Source of the DNA: Desulfitobacterium sp038181555
GTDB taxonomy: Bacteria; Bacillota; Desulfitobacteriia; Desulfitobacteriales; Desulfitobacteriaceae
Assembly: GCF_038181555.1 (NCBI RefSeq)
Contig: NZ_JBBWUA010000017.1
Location: forward strand, 1-64,000
Length of the DNA: 64,000 bases
Direction: 5' to 3'
The notes below the pieces were generated by a model, which saw only the letters and a program-made list of their open reading frames with translations, did no database searches and was not told where the DNA came from. Below are positions 26,744-36,147 of this stretch, in pieces; position 1 is the first letter of the stretch; each line of letters starts with the position of its first letter. A program made the translations under genes and the position numbers.

Positions 26744-27802
26744 TTATCCGCATGAAGTTTGGTCGCCGGGAAAATGATCACCCTTGGTAAAGGATACCTG
26801 GGACCAATCGATATCTAAACTCACCTGGTTGCCAATATCCAGATCGAAGTAGTTGTTGCCTCGGGCCACAAAGATCAGGTTGCCAACCCCGATCTTGAGA
26901 ATTCCTTGGCCGCCCAAGTATTTTTTCTCGAGGATCACTCCCGTGGGCCGATCTTCCTGTGGTCTGGCAATCTTGATGTGTTCGCTGCGGATGCAAGCTT
27001 CCACTCTGCCTCCTCTCTTCAGAGCCGGTACGGTGAAGCGGTAGTCTTCAGTTTGGAATTCCCCGTCCTTTAATAAACCAGGGATAAAATTGCACTGTCC
27101 AAAAAGACTGGCCACTTCCCGTGCCGCAGGGTAGCGATAAATATTGACCGGTTGGTCAACCTGCAACAGTTTTCCATAGTACAAAACTGCGATACGATCA
27201 GCCATCATCATAGCTTCATCCCGATCATGGGTAACTAAAACAGTCGTCATCTGCAGTTCACGATGGAGCCGCAAAATAAGCTCCCTTAGTTCATCCCTTA
27301 GTTTGGGATCCAGGTTAGATAAGGGTTCATCCAATAACAGAACTTTGGGCTCCAAGGCCAAGGCCCTGGCTAAAGCTACTCTTTGCTGTTGTCCTCCGGA
27401 TAGCTCCGCAGGATACCGCTTCCCTAGATTCGGTAATTGCATTAGCTCCAGCATTTCCTTGGTCTTCTCGGTTCTTTTTTTCCGGGGGACCTTTTGCATT
27501 TTTAAACCGAAAGCAATATTCTCAGCCACTGTAAGATGAGGAAACAGGAGGTTCTCTTGAAAGACCATCACCACGTCTCGCTCTTCAGCTTTTTGGCCGG
27601 TGACCTCCACGCCATCAATCCAGATATGTCCTTGATCCGCGGCCGTAAGTCCTGAGATGAGCCGAAGCAAGGTAGTTTTTCCGCAACCGGAATGCCCCAC
27701 TAAGGCCAAAAGCTCCCCATCCTCAATCTCCAGCGAGACCCGTGCGATGGCAGGATTACCCTCATAAGCTTTGGTCATTTCCTTTAAGATAATTTTCGGC
27801 AT
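26744..27802 (-). CDS. ABC transporter ATPase (YnjD/PotA-like)
   Basis: A 352-residue ATPase. Walker A is GHSGCGKTT, the signature LSGGQQQRVALARAL is present, and Walker B is VLLLDEPLSNLD. A C-terminal TOBE-like domain of about 110 residues follows, typical of polyamine, sulfate, iron and molybdate importers. The start at 27802 (MPKIIL) is preceded by GGGGAGA; a TTG fifteen codons upstream is less likely. It serves the two permeases and the binding protein encoded immediately upstream. Confidence 0.9.
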   Translation of the reverse strand: MPKIILKEMTKAYEGNPAIARVSLEIEDGELLALVGHSGCGKTTLLRLISGLTAADQGHIWIDGVEVTGQKAEERDVVMVFQENLLFPHLTVAENIAFGLKMQKVPRKKRTEKTKEMLELMQLPNLGKRYPAELSGGQQQRVALARALALEPKVLLLDEPLSNLDPKLRDELRELILRLHRELQMTTVLVTHDRDEAMMMADRIAVLYYGKLLQVDQPVNIYRYPAAREVASLFGQCNFIPGLLKDGEFQTEDYRFTVPALKRGGRVEACIRSEHIKIARPQEDRPTGVILEKKYLGGQGILKIGVGNLIFVARGNNYFDLDIGNQVSLDIDWSQVSFTKGDHFPGDQTSCG

Positions 27803-27851
27803 TGAGAATCTCCCCACTTCTGCAGACATGCTATTTTCTATTTCCAAATCC

Positions 27852-28658
27852 TTATAGATAGTAAAAATTAGTTTCCTGTTCGGGACTGGAGATTATCTTT
27901 TCGACGATCACCATAAACGCTACGGAAACGGCTACAATCACCAACCCTAAGCCAGATGCAATCACCCGATCTCCAGAGTTAACAAAGGGAAAGAGCAAAA
28001 TCGGCAAAGTAAGAATCTTTCCGCCACCAATCAGATAAGTTAAAAAATATTGACTGAAAGAAACATTGAACATGAGCACTCCGGCTGAAATGATTCCCGG
28101 ATATAAAAAGGGCAAAGTGGCGTACCAAAACCTTTGCCAAGGTTTAGCCTTAAGGACCTGGGCTTGCTCCTCCCACTTTATGCCCATAGCCTTATAGCTA
28201 CTGGCAAAAATCCGAATACCATAAGGCAATACGATAGGCAAATGAACTAAGATCACCCCTAAGAGAGTGTCTGTAAGACCATAGCGGATAAAGACTATTT
28301 GAATCCCCATACCCACCGTAATCGTAGGGATGATCAAAGGCGCTAGGACTATGATTTCCACTACTTTTTTGCCCTTGAATTCATAGACTCCTAAGGCTTT
28401 TCCAGCCGGTATGCTGAGTAGTATGGCCAGTACGGTTACCGTTAAGGAAATCAAAGTGCTGGTAGCTATGCTCGAGAGCATTTTACTCTCGGGTGAAAAG
28501 AGGTAAGACCAACCTCGCAGCCCCCATTCTTTTGGGAAAAGGGCGTTGGTAGGCCAGCCCTGACTGAAGGACCAAACCACTAGGACCAGGAACGGAACAA
28601 CTATGACCATGAGGATCATGAGGTTAATTATGGCTCGCAGGGTTTTTAGATTTTTCAT
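27852..28658 (-). CDS. ABC transporter permease 2
   Basis: A 268-residue inner-membrane permease with about six helices of the MetI/binding-protein-dependent type. The EAA-like loop is SSYKAMGIKWEEQAQVLKAKPW, close to the consensus EAAxxxG. The ATG at 28658 follows GGAG. It pairs with the permease at 28695. In E. coli YnjBCD the permease is one long fused protein; here it is split in two. Confidence 0.9.
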   Translation of the reverse strand: MKNLKTLRAIINLMILMVIVVPFLVLVVWSFSQGWPTNALFPKEWGLRGWSYLFSPESKMLSSIATSTLISLTVTVLAILLSIPAGKALGVYEFKGKKVVEIIVLAPLIIPTITVGMGIQIVFIRYGLTDTLLGVILVHLPIVLPYGIRIFASSYKAMGIKWEEQAQVLKAKPWQRFWYATLPFLYPGIISAGVLMFNVSFSQYFLTYLIGGGKILTLPILLFPFVNSGDRVIASGLGLVIVAVSVAFMVIVEKIISSPEQETNFYYL

Positions 28659-28694
28659 AGCTTAAACTCCATGTGATTTTCTTTGCTACCGTCA

Positions 28695-29576
28695 CTAGCT
28701 CCATTTGCGCAGATACTTGCGCATGGATAAGTAATAGATAAAAATCAAGACAGTACAGACCAAGGAGACTAGCATATTGATCACCATGGCAAGCGGTCGG
28801 GCCGACAGATCGACAGAGATAAAATTCAAATAAGCCCAAACAGGTAGAGTCTTTGGATAAGTCGCACCTAAGAGAAAAGGTATCTCAAAGGCCCCAAAGG
28901 AAAAGGCAAAGATAATTGCCGATGCAGAGACAATACTTGGCATACTTAACGGCAGGATTACATGACAGAACACTTGCAGCTGAGAGGCTTTAAGGGTGGC
29001 GGCGGCTTCCCCCAACTTGGTGTGGATATTCTTCATGACGGTATAAACCATCAAGGTTACAAAGGGTACCTCTTTCCAGATATAGATCAGGATAATCCCG
29101 ATGGCATTTTGGGTGTAGAAAATTGCAGGAAAATCCGCAGTTTCCGTAATCCAGCCAACCTTCACAAATAAACGGGAGATGATTCCCCCTTGCGATAAGA
29201 TAAAGACAATCATCAAGGCAGCAACTAAGTGTGGAACGGCGATTGGTACCTTATGAATAAAATGGAACAAGGGATTATGAGGAGTTGTCTTTAAGAAGAA
29301 GTAAGCTAAAGCTGTTCCGAACACTGTGGCGATGGCCGTCGAGATAAAGGAAATATGCAGAGTGTACTGCAGGGATTCTAGAAACTCAGGATTCTGAAAC
29401 ACTTCCTTATAATACTTTAGAGTAAATTCTTCCATACCGATGACCGGGAAATATCCTAAGCTTTGGACAAAGGCAATCAGGAACCCTCCTAAAAAGAAGA
29501 ATAGGATCACGGCCAAGGCCGGGGCCAAGTATAAGTACCCTTTCAGAGTATCTCTACTGACAAACTTACTTAGCAT
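28695..29576 (-). CDS. ABC transporter permease 1
   Basis: A permease of about 293 residues with six helices and the MetI-type loop (GEAAATLKASQLQVF). The ATG at 29576 lies within the end of the binding-protein gene, so the two overlap by 11 bases and are translationally coupled. A TTG at 29585 is an alternative start. It forms the membrane channel with the permease at 27852. Confidence 0.9.
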   Translation of the reverse strand: MLSKFVSRDTLKGYLYLAPALAVILFFFLGGFLIAFVQSLGYFPVIGMEEFTLKYYKEVFQNPEFLESLQYTLHISFISTAIATVFGTALAYFFLKTTPHNPLFHFIHKVPIAVPHLVAALMIVFILSQGGIISRLFVKVGWITETADFPAIFYTQNAIGIILIYIWKEVPFVTLMVYTVMKNIHTKLGEAAATLKASQLQVFCHVILPLSMPSIVSASAIIFAFSFGAFEIPFLLGATYPKTLPVWAYLNFISVDLSARPLAMVINMLVSLVCTVLIFIYYLSMRKYLRKWS

Positions 29577-30825
29577 TTTGAACAACTCTTTTTTTCCAGA
29601 GTTCTTCGATTACGGGTATATAACCGGAAGCAATTTCCGGAAGGCTATGGCTTTGTAGTTCTTCTGATGACAAGGTGGCAACCCCTTGGTCCATGGATTC
29701 AAGCTTTGCTACGCTCTCACTTTCCAGCTTACTGACGTCTAAGGCTATGAGATCTCCCCAATTCACCGGTTCATATTTACTCAATTGGGCAGCGGGACTT
29801 AACAAAAAGTCAGCCAATACCTTCGCCGCCTCTCGGTTCGGTGCATTAAAAGGAATGGCTAAAAAGTGGGTATTGCCGATGGTCCCCTTATCCCAGACAT
29901 AGGTGCGCACCGTATCTGGAACAAGCCCTTGCTCGATCATGCTGGACATTAACGCCGGAATATAAGTCATGGTGATATCCACTTCTCCATCTTGGAAAAG
30001 CTGGTGCAGGGCGCTAATCGTGGCAGGATAAGTAGTACCTTCTCGCCAGAGATAGCTTTTCATGTCTGTAAAATAATCCCATAAGGGTTCGAGTTGGGTC
30101 TCCATAGCTGTTTTATCTACTTCCTCTGTGTAGGGAAAGCTTTCATAACCGCCACAGAGTTCATACATAAGATGGCGGACAAAAACACTACCCGTAAAAT
30201 CAGGAAGCTCAGGATAGGTAAAGCGACCAGGGTTTTCTTTGACCCATGCTAAGAGTTCAGCACTGGATTTGGGGGGGTTTTGGATTTTGGCACTATCATA
30301 GGCAAAGACAAATTGAGCCTTACCCCATGGAACTTCGTAGCCTTCGACAGGATAACCGAAGTCATAAGCGATGTCTAGGGCATCCTGGTCAACATACTTC
30401 TGAAAATTGGGGAGATCTTCGGCAAAGGGTCCCCAAAGCAAATCTGCTTGACGTGCTGTGCGGAAATTCTCGCCGTTGATCCATAAGAGGTCGATGGTTC
30501 CCTTGGCTTTGCCGGCTTGTTTTTCCCCTAGCAGTTTGTTGAGGTATTCATCAGGGCCCATCGGTACCCGATTGACTTTAATACCATAGAGTTCTTGCAT
30601 GTTTTGAGCTACATAGTTATCGATCCAGGAGTTGGTAAGTTCATCGCCTCCCCACCCATAAAAACTTACTGTGGTCCCCTTGGCCTCATCAAGAATGGTT
30701 TCCCAACTCTTCTCAATAGGATTAGTAATATTACCTGCAGAGGTTTTGTTACTGGAATTTGAGCAACCAGTTAATAACAGACCAATTATCAGAGATATTA
30801 TTATCCCTAGACGCATTATTTTCAT
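29566..30825 (-). CDS. ABC transporter substrate-binding lipoprotein (YnjB-like)
   Basis: A 419-residue exported lipoprotein with a signal peptide and lipobox LTGC at about residues 18-21. The mature part has phrases typical of the YnjB/PotD-like family: SFYGWGGDE, DLLWINGENF and a tail with the WGDL box. YnjB-type proteins belong to an importer whose substrate is not firmly established (thiamine or related compounds have been proposed). The ATG at 30825 has GAGGGAG upstream. The operon context (enoate reductase-like enzyme, kinase-like protein) does not fix the ligand. Confidence 0.87.
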   Translation of the reverse strand: MKIMRLGIIISLIIGLLLTGCSNSSNKTSAGNITNPIEKSWETILDEAKGTTVSFYGWGGDELTNSWIDNYVAQNMQELYGIKVNRVPMGPDEYLNKLLGEKQAGKAKGTIDLLWINGENFRTARQADLLWGPFAEDLPNFQKYVDQDALDIAYDFGYPVEGYEVPWGKAQFVFAYDSAKIQNPPKSSAELLAWVKENPGRFTYPELPDFTGSVFVRHLMYELCGGYESFPYTEEVDKTAMETQLEPLWDYFTDMKSYLWREGTTYPATISALHQLFQDGEVDITMTYIPALMSSMIEQGLVPDTVRTYVWDKGTIGNTHFLAIPFNAPNREAAKVLADFLLSPAAQLSKYEPVNWGDLIALDVSKLESESVAKLESMDQGVATLSSEELQSHSLPEIASGYIPVIEELWKKRVVQNAK

Positions 30826-30862
30826 GATTCTCCCTCTCTAGTCCAGCTTAAAAAGCTGTGTA

Positions 30863-31894
30863 TTAGATCACTTTGTATGGCTGAGTCCCCGACCCCATTC
30901 TGACCCATTCTTTGTAGGCCCACTCACTTTCCTTGAGCAGCGCCCGGCCAACTCCTACGAAATCAGCTATTCCACTGGCAATGATCTCATTGGCTCTGTT
31001 TCCTGTCTTTATCCCTCCCGTAGTGATGATGGGGATGTTGACATGGGGTTTGATCCTTTCCGCCATATAGGCAAAGAAACCTTCTGGACCGTTTTGGAGA
31101 TAGCCAGAGATTCCGCCGGAGAGATCTAAACAATCCACCCCTGCTGCCTCTAAGACTTGAGCTGCAATAACACTATTGTCCAAAGTATTGCCACCGGGGA
31201 GGCGATCGTCGGCACCTAACCGATAAAATATGGGCATATTCTTGCCAATAGCCCGCCTAACTTTTTTCACGACTTCAACCGGAAGGGTCAGACGTCGCTC
31301 TAAGGAGCCACCGTACTCGTCGCGACGGAGATTAGTGAGTGGTGAATAAAATTGATTAAGTAAATACCCGTGAGCACCGTGAATTTCTACAAAGTCAAAC
31401 CCTGCTTTTTGGGCTCGACGTGCTGCTCGGGCAAAGTCAATTACGATATCCTCGATATCTAAAGGGCTTAGTTTTTTGGGCAGGACGCGATAGCTATTTT
31501 TATCCCTACATCCGAAACGCGTTAGATACTGGGACTGGATACTGGACGGAGCATAAGGATAGTCTAAGGAACGCGCTCCAGCATGGCTGATCTGGATGCC
31601 TACAGCGACTCCCTGCCCACTAATCTCGGCCGCCAAATGCTCTAGCCCTGGAATCAAAGAATCGTCATATATCCCTAATTGATAGGGATGAGCTTTCCCC
31701 ACGGGGTTGATGTAAGTGTGCTCGACAATAACCATTCCGACCCCGCGAGTACGTATCCTGTAGTGTTCGATGATCTTGTGGTTTATTGCTCCTAACTCAG
31801 TAGCAATATCCAAGGCCATGGGAGCCATGACAATTCTGTTTTTGATGACTAAATTTTTTATTTGGATAGGAGTATATAGTGGTAATATAATCAT
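30863..31894 (-). CDS. NADH:flavin oxidoreductase, Old Yellow Enzyme family
   Basis: A 343-residue single-domain TIM barrel of the Old Yellow Enzyme family. The FMN-binding start (LKNRIVMAPM-like, here IKNRIVMAPM) is followed by HAGARS and the EIHGAHGYLLNQF motif with catalytic histidine. The FMN phosphate region is GVGRALL. No Fe-S or NAD(P) domain follows, so it is the short form rather than 2,4-dienoyl-CoA reductase. A GTG at 31897 or the ATG at 31894 starts the gene. It likely reduces an activated C=C bond, possibly of the compound imported by the adjacent ABC system. Confidence 0.9.
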   Translation of the reverse strand: MIILPLYTPIQIKNLVIKNRIVMAPMALDIATELGAINHKIIEHYRIRTRGVGMVIVEHTYINPVGKAHPYQLGIYDDSLIPGLEHLAAEISGQGVAVGIQISHAGARSLDYPYAPSSIQSQYLTRFGCRDKNSYRVLPKKLSPLDIEDIVIDFARAARRAQKAGFDFVEIHGAHGYLLNQFYSPLTNLRRDEYGGSLERRLTLPVEVVKKVRRAIGKNMPIFYRLGADDRLPGGNTLDNSVIAAQVLEAAGVDCLDLSGGISGYLQNGPEGFFAYMAERIKPHVNIPIITTGGIKTGNRANEIIASGIADFVGVGRALLKESEWAYKEWVRMGSGTQPYKVI

Positions 31895-31946
31895 CACCCC
31901 CTGGCCATTCCGGCCAAAACTTTAGAAGAATTTACTCCTTTTGAAG

Positions 31947-32789
31947 TTAGTTTCCTTTATCCGGTGGTAATGCAACGGATTCGATCCCCATTTTGTTTAA
32001 GATATCGATGGTTCTACGAGGCACTGTAAGGGAGGAATCATATTTCGCAGCATGCTCGATAATCCGAAGCATGGGAAGCTGACTGGCTAGGTCCACAGGA
32101 ATATCGATATCGGGGACTTCCTCCACATAGGCTAGGGGAATCTCTTCCTTGATGGCCTTAGTTGCCAGCATATCTAATGCAGTAACCCCCTCCATGTTGT
32201 AGAACACGGAATAGAAGTTAAAGTCTGTGGTACAGGTTAGTCCCACTAAGGAGAATCCCCCTTCTTGGCAGGCTCCTTCGACTAATGCTGACCCAATAGC
32301 CGTTCCATCGTTAGCCTGGACCTTATTGAAGGCTACTTTCTGACCTGCTTCAGTCTGGTTTAAATACTCCAACTTTTTCAGAGCATCTTTGAGAACATAG
32401 GGTTGAAGGGTGGGCAAATCTCCACCGCTGATGAGAAGAGCGTCAGCAAGACGATCTTCGGCTCCGGACTTAAGGATGTAATCCATGGCGTATTGCATAC
32501 ATTCATCGAAGGAGCCACCTTGATCAGGAAATACTCCAGCAATGCGTTTCGAATGCTTCAAGTGAGCTATAAGGGTATTCAGATAATTTCGATCGCCTTC
32601 TTGGTTATAGCAAATCCAGAAATCGGCTTCTTCTACAGTGAGACAAACATCTATGACATCTAATAAACACGCTTCGTAGAATTCGGTCGCCTCTTCGTAA
32701 GTAAGAATACCTCCCCGGGCTTCAGTCAAACGAGTCTTACAGTCCCCGACTTTGGGTACTTTTGTGAATACCAGTATTGCTTTTTTCAT
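31947..32789 (-). CDS. DUF2064/TIGR04282-type nucleotidyl- or glycosyltransferase-like protein
   Basis: A 280-residue protein with the start FTKVPKVGDCKTRL, the hallmark of the DUF2064 family (glycosyltransferase-A fold, often called rSAM/selenodomain-associated transferase 1). The GGDLPTL segment near residue 116 corresponds to the metal-binding region. The ATG at 32789 overlaps the GNAT stop by 4 bases and has GGAGGG upstream. Family members are thought to bind nucleotide-sugars or nucleotides, but function is not established. Confidence 0.8.
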   Translation of the reverse strand: MKKAILVFTKVPKVGDCKTRLTEARGGILTYEEATEFYEACLLDVIDVCLTVEEADFWICYNQEGDRNYLNTLIAHLKHSKRIAGVFPDQGGSFDECMQYAMDYILKSGAEDRLADALLISGGDLPTLQPYVLKDALKKLEYLNQTEAGQKVAFNKVQANDGTAIGSALVEGACQEGGFSLVGLTCTTDFNFYSVFYNMEGVTALDMLATKAIKEEIPLAYVEEVPDIDIPVDLASQLPMLRIIEHAAKYDSSLTVPRRTIDILNKMGIESVALPPDKGN

Positions 32790-33265
32790 TTCTTATTCCC
32801 TCCACAATAAATCATCGGCATAGGTTCACACTCTAGACGGTCAGTACATTCTTCACATTGTTCCCTGTAATATTCCGGTATCTCCGAGAGGCTGCAGGTT
32901 CGAAAACCCAACCTTTGATAGAATCCCACGGCGTACCCTCGAGCTAAAGTGGATAAGGAATACTCTTCTTGGTCCTCTGCTTCTGAAATTGAATATTTGC
33001 AGCACTTCCATGGGTTTTCAAGAATCCTACCAAGAAGGCTTTTCCCTAGTCCTTGGGAGCGGAAACTCTCTTTAACCCCAATGACTTCTAAGAAAAACTG
33101 TCCATCATCGGACTCTACGATCTTTGCTGCCGCTAGGACCTCCTGTCCTCGCTTAGCTATTAAAATCTCATCAATCTCGCCAGGCATTCCCATCTCATAC
33201 TCCGTGACGATCTTCATCACTTGATCTTCCTCTTCGTCTTGAGCAAACGTAATTCTTACAGCCAT
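32786..33265 (-). CDS. GNAT-family acetyltransferase with cysteine-rich tail
   Basis: A protein of about 159 residues with the GNAT acetyl-CoA signature (VKESFRSQGLGKSLL, Q-x-x-G-x-G/A form) and a late YQRLGF box. The C-terminus has CEECTDRLEC, possibly a metal site. The ATG at 33265 is chosen although AAAGGAGG lies 14 bases away, further than usual; the open frame could begin with a TTG at 33313, which has no ribosome site. It is the first gene behind the 33353 sigma-54 promoter. Confidence 0.75.
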   Translation of the reverse strand: MAVRITFAQDEEEDQVMKIVTEYEMGMPGEIDEILIAKRGQEVLAAAKIVESDDGQFFLEVIGVKESFRSQGLGKSLLGRILENPWKCCKYSISEAEDQEEYSLSTLARGYAVGFYQRLGFRTCSLSEIPEYYREQCEECTDRLECEPMPMIYCGGNKK

Positions 33266-33352
33266 GTGTGTACTATTGGCCTCCTTTCTTGTTATGAATC
33301 TTGCTTTTTTCAATTGTCATGGCTATTCTCTTTAGGCCCTAACATTATTTAC

Positions 33353-33368
33353 AGCAAGAATCATGCCA
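33353..33368 (-). promoter_or_regulatory. Sigma-54 (-24/-12) promoter of the ABC/OYE operon
   Basis: Minus-strand TGGCATGATTCTTGCT fits the consensus fully. No strong terminator is seen until 22492, so up to eleven genes could be transcribed from it, though internal promoters cannot be ruled out. Confidence 0.85.
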
Positions 33369-33443
33369 ATGTGAGAAAATCCCTGTATTAGTACTAAATG
33401 CCCATTTTCACTAGAAAAGATCTTTTGACTTTTGCAGTTATAA

Positions 33444-33479
33444 TTTCAATTTGGGGAATAAAATTTTCATTTTGAGACA
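33444..33479. promoter_or_regulatory. Candidate activator sites for the 33353 promoter
   Basis: TTTCA-ATT-TGG at 33444-33454 and TTTTCATTTTGAGACA at 33464-33479 lie 75-125 bp upstream of the promoter. Both contain the TCA-N3-TG(A) core seen at 11506 and 38101. Confidence 0.5.
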
Positions 33480-33551
33480 CCCTGGTTGTGATTCAGGCTA
33501 ATTTCACCTTCTTCAAGTTCCCACAAGCACATGATAGTACAATAGTAAAAA

Positions 33552-33586
33552 AACCATCCCCTCATTGACACTTCAAGGTGATGGTT
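33552..33586 (-). terminator. Terminator of the molybdenum-acquisition operon
   Basis: Arms AACCATC/GATGGTT followed on the minus strand by seven Ts, 38 bp past the stop at 33624. Confidence 0.85.
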
Positions 33587-33623
33587 AGAAATAGGAATGA
33601 TATCTAGACCAAAGGGGGAATTT

Positions 33624-34190
33624 CTAAGCGTCGTTGTTTACCTCTAAATAATGATTTTTCGCTAAGAATTTGCGTACTTCTTCCCGTACCCTATCAGGGC
33701 CCCAATAATCCATATCTAAGACAAGAACATCAGGTCGGGCTTTAATTTGATCTAGAAAAGGATTGGCCTTCTTTTTTAATACTCCTAAAACAGTGATATC
33801 CTTATCTAAAGCTTGGGTTACTGCTTCCTTAAACTCCGGAACGGCAGTTTCCATTGTTCCCAACTCATCCATAAGTATCAGTTGTTTTTTTTCACCAGCG
33901 GACCTTAAGGAGGATGTCCCTATGGTTCTAAACACCTCATAATTTATGGGACTTCCCTCCCCCTTGATCATGATGATGTCAGAAAAAGCCTTTACATCTT
34001 CAACATGACGATTGGGTAAATAACTTTCTTGAGCTATATCCACAAGGCGAAAAGCTCGAGTTTCCTCTTGGACAAATAGTCTTTGGACAAAATATCCGCC
34101 CGTCATAGATTTTAGAGGGTCAATCATGGATTTCAAGAGGGTGGATTTCCCTGACCTAATCTGTCCAGTGATCAGTAGATTATTGGGCAT
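33624..34190 (-). CDS. THEP1-like nucleoside-triphosphatase (NTPase_1 family)
   Basis: A 188-residue P-loop protein. Walker A is GQIRSGKSTL at about residue 8, and Walker B is LILMDELGTME near residue 107. This is the plan of the THEP1/DUF265 family of small NTPases. The ATG at 34190 has AAAGGAG six bases upstream. As last gene of a molybdate/tungstate transport operon with MobB it may act in cofactor or metal handling; similar NTPases recur near molybdopterin genes. The biochemical role is not settled. Confidence 0.8.
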   Translation of the reverse strand: MPNNLLITGQIRSGKSTLLKSMIDPLKSMTGGYFVQRLFVQEETRAFRLVDIAQESYLPNRHVEDVKAFSDIIMIKGEGSPINYEVFRTIGTSSLRSAGEKKQLILMDELGTMETAVPEFKEAVTQALDKDITVLGVLKKKANPFLDQIKARPDVLVLDMDYWGPDRVREEVRKFLAKNHYLEVNNDA

Positions 34191-34238
34191 TCCTTACTCC
34201 TTTTATGGCCTATCTACACTATACTTGGTTTATTGTGT

Positions 34239-35342
34239 TTATTTGCGCATAGAAGTGGCCAGTAGTTCATCAATTTCGGAGTCACTCATATCATAGTTGA
34301 AAAACAACGAATAAAAGTCATTAACATCTTGCCGAATATCATTTTGAACAAGCTCTGGATAAAGCAACGAGGATAACCACTGTACGCCGATAAACCGTAC
34401 AACGGAAGGTGGGCGATTGATCCAATCATAGGGAGCACTGGGGATTTCGTAGACTTCCCCATTTTTAACGGCATCTAGATTAGCCCAACTTTTATCTTTC
34501 AAGATATTCTCGTATAGAGCATGTGTCGTATCCCCATCGGTACTAATGATGATCACTTCAGGGTTCCATTTTAATATCTGTTCGATGGACACTTGCATAC
34601 GACGAACATCTTGTGTCGCTGGTACGGCAACATTATTCGCTCCAGAGAGATCAAAAGCTTCTGAGTTGACTGTTCCACTGATTTCTGTTTCTAATCCCTC
34701 TACCCCTTCGGCGTAGTATACCGGGACCTTTTCTGCGTCAGCTAATGATTGAGAGTTGGCCTTTATTCTTTCTAGAGTTTTGTTACAGTAAGTGGCTAAT
34801 TGCTCTGCCCGTTCAGATTCGCCGATTAAATTACCTAAAAAACGATAAGCCTCTGCTGTATACTCAAGGCTGCCATCGATCATAAGCACTGGAATTCCAG
34901 TCTGCTTCTGGATCTCATCCGCTTCACCGATATATTCAGGAGATACATCTCCTACACTTATAATGATATCCGGAGCAGCCTTGAGCAATTCTTCAATACT
35001 TCCTGTAGGCGTAGTTCCTTTCCACCGTCCTAGATCCGGTAAATTCTGATATTCTGTGGCGACAAATCGTTTCTCATCATCCCTCAATTTACTATTCCAA
35101 CCGGCGAGTTTTTGGGGTGATAAAGTATATAGAAAAACACTACCCGTAGCTGAAGTGGAATATACCTTGTTGATGATCGTCGGCACTTCAACTTGACGGC
35201 CGGCCATATCCGTAATCACCTGATTCTTCGCACTGGGGGGTTGCTCGCTTTGCCCTTGACTGCTTCCTTGCTGACTGCATCCAGCCAAAAAAGTCACTAG
35301 GAATAAAGCTAGGGTAATACTGATAAAAGCTTTTCGTTTCAT
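34239..35342 (-). CDS. ABC transporter substrate-binding lipoprotein, molybdate/tungstate or metal-chelate type
   Basis: A 367-residue class III (BtuF/FepB-like) binding protein. A signal peptide ends in the lipobox LAGC near residue 22. The domain opens with TDMAGRQVEVP, and the paired lobes show APDIIISVG and NPEVIIISTDG. AAAGGAGG lies upstream of the ATG at 35342. This family takes iron siderophores, B12, haem, or, in MolABC systems, molybdate and tungstate. The Moco riboswitch and the mobB gene in the same operon favour molybdate or tungstate. Confidence 0.82.
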   Translation of the reverse strand: MKRKAFISITLALFLVTFLAGCSQQGSSQGQSEQPPSAKNQVITDMAGRQVEVPTIINKVYSTSATGSVFLYTLSPQKLAGWNSKLRDDEKRFVATEYQNLPDLGRWKGTTPTGSIEELLKAAPDIIISVGDVSPEYIGEADEIQKQTGIPVLMIDGSLEYTAEAYRFLGNLIGESERAEQLATYCNKTLERIKANSQSLADAEKVPVYYAEGVEGLETEISGTVNSEAFDLSGANNVAVPATQDVRRMQVSIEQILKWNPEVIIISTDGDTTHALYENILKDKSWANLDAVKNGEVYEIPSAPYDWINRPPSVVRFIGVQWLSSLLYPELVQNDIRQDVNDFYSLFFNYDMSDSEIDELLATSMRK

Positions 35343-35364
35343 GACGCTATATCCTCCTTTAATT

Positions 35365-36147
35365 TTAGGCTACGACTGGAATACAGATTTTCTTTTGTTC
35401 ACCGTTTTTTACCGTGGCATTAGTGATCTCCACATCAATACCATAAATCTTGTGCAAATTTCCTTCAGTAATCACTTCCTCCGCTGCGCCCGAGCACAAA
35501 ATATGACCATCCTTCAACATAATTACCTTAGCATCACAATAAAGGGCATGCTCGGGGGAATGGGTTGACATAATAATACTGAGTCCCTGTTTAGCTAGAC
35601 GTTTGACATGGCTGAGCAGCCGGATTTGGTTACCGTAATCAAGACTTGAAGCCGGCTCGTCCATGACTAAAATCTGCGGCTGCTGGGCCAGGGCTCGAGC
35701 AATCAAAACCAACTGCCGTTCACCACCGCTGATTTCCGTGTAATTTTTATCCTCTAAGTAGGAAATATTTACATTCCTCATAACCTCTTGAGCAAGCTCT
35801 AGATCGCGATCAGAAGGGACCGCGTAATTATTAATGTGAGCCGTCCTCCCCATGAGAACTACATCCATCACAGAATAGGGAAAAGGGGGAATGTGGTTTT
35901 GAGGAACATAACCCATGACTTTGGCAAGTTCTCGACGACTACTATGACTTACGTCCTTACCATTAATAATCACCTGCCCCTGCCTAGCTTGATATAGTCC
36001 TAAAACCGTCTTGAACAACGTTGTCTTGCCAGCGCCATTTGCCCCAAGCAAACAGACAACCTCCCCTTTTTCTACCGTAAAGGATACGTTTTCAAAAGTT
36101 AGCCTTTGATTATAACCAAAGGAAAGGTTTCTTATTTCTAAACTCAA
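35365..36147 (-). CDS. ABC transporter ATPase (FecE/BtuD/MolC-like)
   Basis: A 260-residue ATPase with Walker A GANGAGKTTL, signature SGGERQLVLIARAL and Walker B ILVMDEPASSLD. The start appears to be a TTG at 36147 because AGGAGGGG lies six bases upstream, and no ATG is available. It overlaps the permease stop by four bases. It energises the importer encoded on either side. Confidence 0.9.
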   Translation of the reverse strand: MSLEIRNLSFGYNQRLTFENVSFTVEKGEVVCLLGANGAGKTTLFKTVLGLYQARQGQVIINGKDVSHSSRRELAKVMGYVPQNHIPPFPYSVMDVVLMGRTAHINNYAVPSDRDLELAQEVMRNVNISYLEDKNYTEISGGERQLVLIARALAQQPQILVMDEPASSLDYGNQIRLLSHVKRLAKQGLSIIMSTHSPEHALYCDAKVIMLKDGHILCSGAAEEVITEGNLHKIYGIDVEITNATVKNGEQKKICIPVVA

